Shown: piece by piece, positions 60,495 through 64,000 of the stretch
Numbering within the stretch: the stretch's first letter is position 1
Layout: every line of letters starts with the position of its first letter
Assembly: GCA_019009955.1 (NCBI GenBank)
Contig: CM032228.1
Span: 180,638,001 to 180,702,000, forward strand
Direction of reading: 5' to 3'
DNA from: Riptortus pedestris
Lineage: Eukaryota; Arthropoda; Insecta; Hemiptera; Alydidae
DNA length: 64,000 bases
Notes under the pieces: generated by a model
Database searches by the model: none
What the model saw: only the letters and a program-made list of their open reading frames with translations
Told to the model about the DNA's origin: nothing
Made by a program: the position numbers and the translations under genes

Positions 60495-61342
60495 TAAACA
60501 AACAAACATATTTCCTGTCAAAAACCAACCTGAGTATATATTGTGAGCTTAGTTATATACATGTGGTAAATGTGAATAAACAGCAATTCCATCTACATAA
60601 CGCTTAAGTGTTATTAACATTGATTTATTTAAATTAATCATTCACAACATTAAAAAATTCGAATTTTCCAGGGATTTTTGAATTTTCTAGTAATTTATAT
60701 ACCTGGTGAAAATAAATAACAGTGGTACTCCAAACATAATTTAATTTATATTCTAAAAGCGAGCTGAGAGAAAGAGCCCTTGCAACAATCATAGCGAGTT
60801 TAAACCATATTGTCTTTCGTAATAATGAGATTACCAAGTAACTTTTAATAGTTATAGATAGCACATAGTCATTTCAATAACGTCAATATACCGGAGGAAA
60901 TAAGATAATGTATACCAAAATTAAGAGTTTGATTTCGCACGTGTTTCGCTATCACAAGTTGTGCAAATTCAGCATGACGAATTAAATAATAAATTATAAC
61001 AATTAAATAATCCAAATACTCTAATAGTTCACATTTTTGGTGAAAATGCAGTTTAAGCCCACACTTAGAGCCGCACTTTTGAAAATGCCGACCGCGGCCA
61101 ATTTGTTTTTGTAACTCTATCTTTTTAACACACTTAATTTGTTGGATTATTAGACTGTGGAGGATAGACTTTAGTGACCGCATTCAAAAATTTCCAAAAT
61201 ACCTCATCGGTCATTTACACCAAGGGTGGGGATTTTAATTTTAACTTCTTTTTTTTAACACACTTAACTTGTTGGAGCATTAAAGTGGAAATGAAATGAA
61301 TGCGTAAGCACTTTGGAAAACCGAAGACTCGTTAGTAAAAAA
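60495..61342. other. AT-rich DNA, no supported gene
   Basis: Minus-strand frames at 60634-60864 and 60869-61183 are unrecognised. The strings TTTTTAACACACTTAA and TTGTTGGA recur at about 61122 and 61253, a small duplication. Confidence 0.4.
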
Positions 61343-61807
61343 AAGTCCGTCACGCAGGGGCTGCGTAAACTAAGCAAATTTCCCACGTGAAGTTTTAGAA
61401 TAGAGAAATTTTAGAATAGAGAATCAAACAGTTACGGGAACGGCCCGAACTAGCTCTTGACGGAAACTCACGACTAGACCCGAAGTTAGCCGATCTCATC
61501 TCAGAAGCTGAAAACAGAAAAATGCAAATATCTCGGTTAATATTCAAGATAGAGAATAAATGTATATAACATTATTTATAGTAAATGTAATTTGCAATAA
61601 GATTGATTCTATATAACTTTTCGATCTGACATATAGTAACGGAGATATTTCGAATTTTCGAAAATCCTCCCCTCTAAACCCCCCTCCCACTGGTCCGATT
61701 TCAGCCATTAACGAACTTGATCTTTGTTTTTGCATAAAAGGTTTAATATCGAGTTTGGTAACGATCAAACGAAAATTGCGACCGCTAGAGCGTCAACAGA
61801 CAAATAT

Positions 61808-61858
<51 letters not shown>
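61343..61858 (-). repeat. Family A copy, reverse, joined at (TA)n to family B
   Basis: It starts AAAGTCCGTCACGCAGGGGC and contains ATATCTCGGTTAATATTCAA, CACTGGTCCGATTTCAGCCA and ATTGCGACCGCTAGAGCGTC. It then enters (TA)n (61810-61858), and the left end is absent. Confidence 0.9.
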
Positions 61859-61860
<2 letters not shown>

Positions 61861-62940
61861 TAGCCCAGATACCCGGCTTCGCCCAGGAATTCATTTGAGG
61901 CTGGATGGTGATGGTATTTTTTTGACAAGGCTTTACTTTGCACAATATTTTGCACATTTACCTTTCCCAGTGTTAAGGGTTAATACCCGTCGTTTCTGTG
62001 GATTTGTTAATAATGAAATTAATTTATGTATGAATTCACTGTCCTTCATATTGTCATATTTCCCGTTTCCTGTACATTATGCATAGATTTAAATTATTAA
62101 GGACAAAATATTATAATAATATATTATAATTTGAATTAATTTTTCCAGGTGAGGTACCTGGTAGTTCATATTGAAAAGAATTGTTGAGCAAATTTCTCTA
62201 AATTACAAAATAAACAACTTTTGTTATGTGCATATTTGCCGAAACCCCAATAAGAAACGAAATATCACTATTTTTAATTTCAGGCCTCCCTTATAACCCC
62301 CACTCCTTCCCGTCCCTAGAAATGTTAGTATGGCTTATTATAAGGAAGGCGTTAGTGCTAATACACGTACCGAGTTTTATTTATTTCGGTTTGGTCTTTT
62401 GTCCCAAATAAAATTGTTCACTTCCGCTATAGGTTTTAGCGTATATCTCGTTTATAATTCGGTATACGAAAAAAGTGTATATAACAAAAGTTTCTTTAAA
62501 TAACAAAATAAACAACTTTTGTTATGTGCATATTTGCCGAAACCCCAATAGGAAACGAAATATCACTATATTTAATTTCAGGCCTCCCTTATGACCCCCA
62601 CTCCTGCCCTCCCTAGAAATATTAGTATAGCTTATTATAAGGAATGCGTTAGTGCTAATTCACATACCGAGTTTGGTTTAGTTCGGTTGAGTATTTTGTG
62701 CCAAATAAAATTGTTGACTTCCGCAGTAGTTTTTAACGTATAACTCATTTATACTTAGATATACGACAAAAGTGTATATAACAACAGTTACTCCAAATAA
62801 CAAAATAAACAACTTTTGTTATGTGCACAATTGCCAAAAATGCATTAGGAAACGAAATATTGCTATTTTTAATTTCAGCCCTCCCTTATAACCCCCACTC
62901 CTGTTCGTCCTGTTGTAACACAGGTTACAATTTTATATAT
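61859..62940 (+). repeat. Family B copy with three ~299-bp tandem units
   Basis: It starts ACTAGCCCAGATACCCGG with the small CCCGG hairpin. The AAATAAACAACTTTTGTTAT block recurs at about 62206, 62506 and 62803. It ends in CAGGTTACAATTTTATATAT. Frames at 62226-62411 and 62821-63075 fall in units and are not genes. Confidence 0.88.
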
Positions 62941-62944
62941 ATAC

Positions 62945-63088
62945 TAGCGGACCCGGCAGACGTTGTCCTACGTGATATATCAAGCGATTATGATATTAAA
63001 TTTAATAATATTATGTTTAAAAAAAATCTTCTTTTAATAACGCAAAAAACAACATTTATGTGCACGTTTGCCTAAAAACAAATTGTAA
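62945..63088 (+). repeat. Truncated family B copy (ACTAGCGGACCCG start)
   Basis: It starts ACTAGCGGACCCGGCAGACG and matches the head at 4000. It is cut after about 140 bp by a family A right end. Confidence 0.8.
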
Positions 63089-63170
63089 ATAAAAAAGTCC
63101 GTCACGCAGGGGCTGCGTAAACTAAGCAGATTTCCCTCGTGAAGTTTAGTAATAGATAAATATACATACT
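63089..63170 (-). repeat. Family A right-end fragment, reverse
   Basis: It reads AAAAAAGTCCGTCACGCAGG through TTTCCCTCGTGAAGTTTAGT and AATAGATAAAT, then unrelated DNA. Confidence 0.85.
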
Positions 63171-63589
63171 GCTAACACAACAACACCGTGAATAAATACA
63201 AACGGAAATAAGAAATGTTTCATCCAATTTCAATAACCTGCCGACAGGAAGCGTTAGGTTAGAAATGTAAACAAACAGGTTTGCCCGCCTCACACCGGAA
63301 ATAAAAACAATTACTGAAATATATCAGAATATAACACATTAATTTTATTGAGAACTATTTACTATATCTAGTACTGTAATTAATAATGAGTCAGAATAAT
63401 TGTTATCTCAATCAATAAAATTTTAGTAGTCCAAAACTTTAAGATGGGGGGGGGAAGTCACCAGGGCATATTTGCATGTATCTCGTATAATAAAGGTCTC
63501 TTGAATACAATGTTTGTTATTTAGACTTCCAATAATGTGATTTATTATGTAGCAGAGTATTGTTTACGTAACATGAGTAGAAGTGGCGG
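63171..63589. other. AT-rich DNA, no supported gene
   Basis: It contains a short G-run near 63446-63454. Nothing else was recognised. Confidence 0.4.
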
Positions 63590-64000
63590 TTTGCTGAAAA
63601 CTGAAAAATGCAAATATCTTGGTTAATATTCAAGATAGAGAATAAACGTATATAACAATATGTAGAGTAAATTTTATTTGCAATAAGATTGGTTATATAC
63701 AATTTTTCGATCCGATGCATAATAACGGAGATATTTGGAATTTTCGAAAATACTCCCCTCTAAACCCCCCCTCCCACTGGTCCGATTTCAGCCGTTAACG
63801 AACTTGATCTTTCTTTTTACATAAAACGGTTAAATATCGAGTTTCGTAACGATTAAACAAAAATTGCGACCGCTAGAGCGGTAACAGACAAATATATAGA
63901 TATATATATATATATATAGATATATATATACAGTTTTGAACGGACCTCATTTTCGTCATCTACTAGGTAGGTTCGATGGACATTTGAAGAAAAATTTCGA
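63590..64000 (-). repeat. Family A copy, reverse, cut by window end
   Basis: It begins inside the element (ATATCTTGGTTAATATTCAA), followed by the C-rich block, CACTGGTCCGATTTCAGCCG and GACCGCTAGAGCGGTAACAG. A (TA)n at 63892-63930 and GAACGGACCTCATTTTCGTC follow. It continues beyond 64000. Confidence 0.9.

Noticed and set aside
61724..62086. 120-codon frame with a Tyr/Ile repeat
   Set aside because: It spans a reverse family A end, a (TA)n and a family B head; similar short frames occur in other copies for the same reason.

Overview
The window is AT-rich, repeat-dense animal nuclear DNA. It contains a eukaryotic type II Hsp40 gene, a Tc1/mariner transposon, LINE and Penelope-like remnants, a tRNA-derived SINE family and long (TA)n, (CA)n and (GA)n microsatellites. 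No bacterial, organellar or CRISPR features were seen. Promoter-like signals (TATA box plus a TCAGTT initiator) and repeats opening with ACTAGCGGACCCG suggest an arthropod, perhaps an insect. That placement is inferred from general familiarity with such repeats and is not firm.

Only one convincing host protein gene is present: a single-exon DNAJB1/DNAJB4-type co-chaperone on the minus strand at 15199-16215. A 49-codon open stretch behind an acceptor-like AG at 54627-54776 could be a host or transposon exon. A TATA/initiator promoter with an untranslated leader may lie at about 34810-35235 on the minus strand. A second, weaker promoter or LTR candidate is at 8528-8863.

Layout: 1-15 kb is mostly unique AT-rich DNA with a few repeat fragments. 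At 15-18 kb are the Hsp40 gene, a SINE and a decayed reverse transcriptase. At 20-24 kb are a foldback element, a tandem ~299-bp array (family B) and two consecutive SINEs. At 28-31.5 kb are transposase debris and an internally deleted LINE. 32-50 kb is sparse, with repeat family A copies, SINEs and microsatellites. At 51-52 kb is an uncharacterised terminal-inverted-repeat element. 52-64 kb is a dense nest of family A and B copies, one nearly full Tc1 element and a Penelope GIY-YIG fragment.

The most distinctive feature is the family A / family B mosaic. Family A is about 630 bp, with a palindromic start GCAGATTTCCCTTAAGGGAA and two hairpins before a GACGGACTTTT end. Family B starts ACTAGCTCAGATACCCGG or ACTAGCGGACCCG, carries ~299-bp tandem units and ends near GGTTACAATTTTATATA. 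Both contain or abut (TA)n tracts, and several copies change from one family to the other exactly at the (TA)n. Most long microsatellites here therefore appear to be carried by transposable elements. All family names A, B and C are local labels; none was checked against a repeat library.
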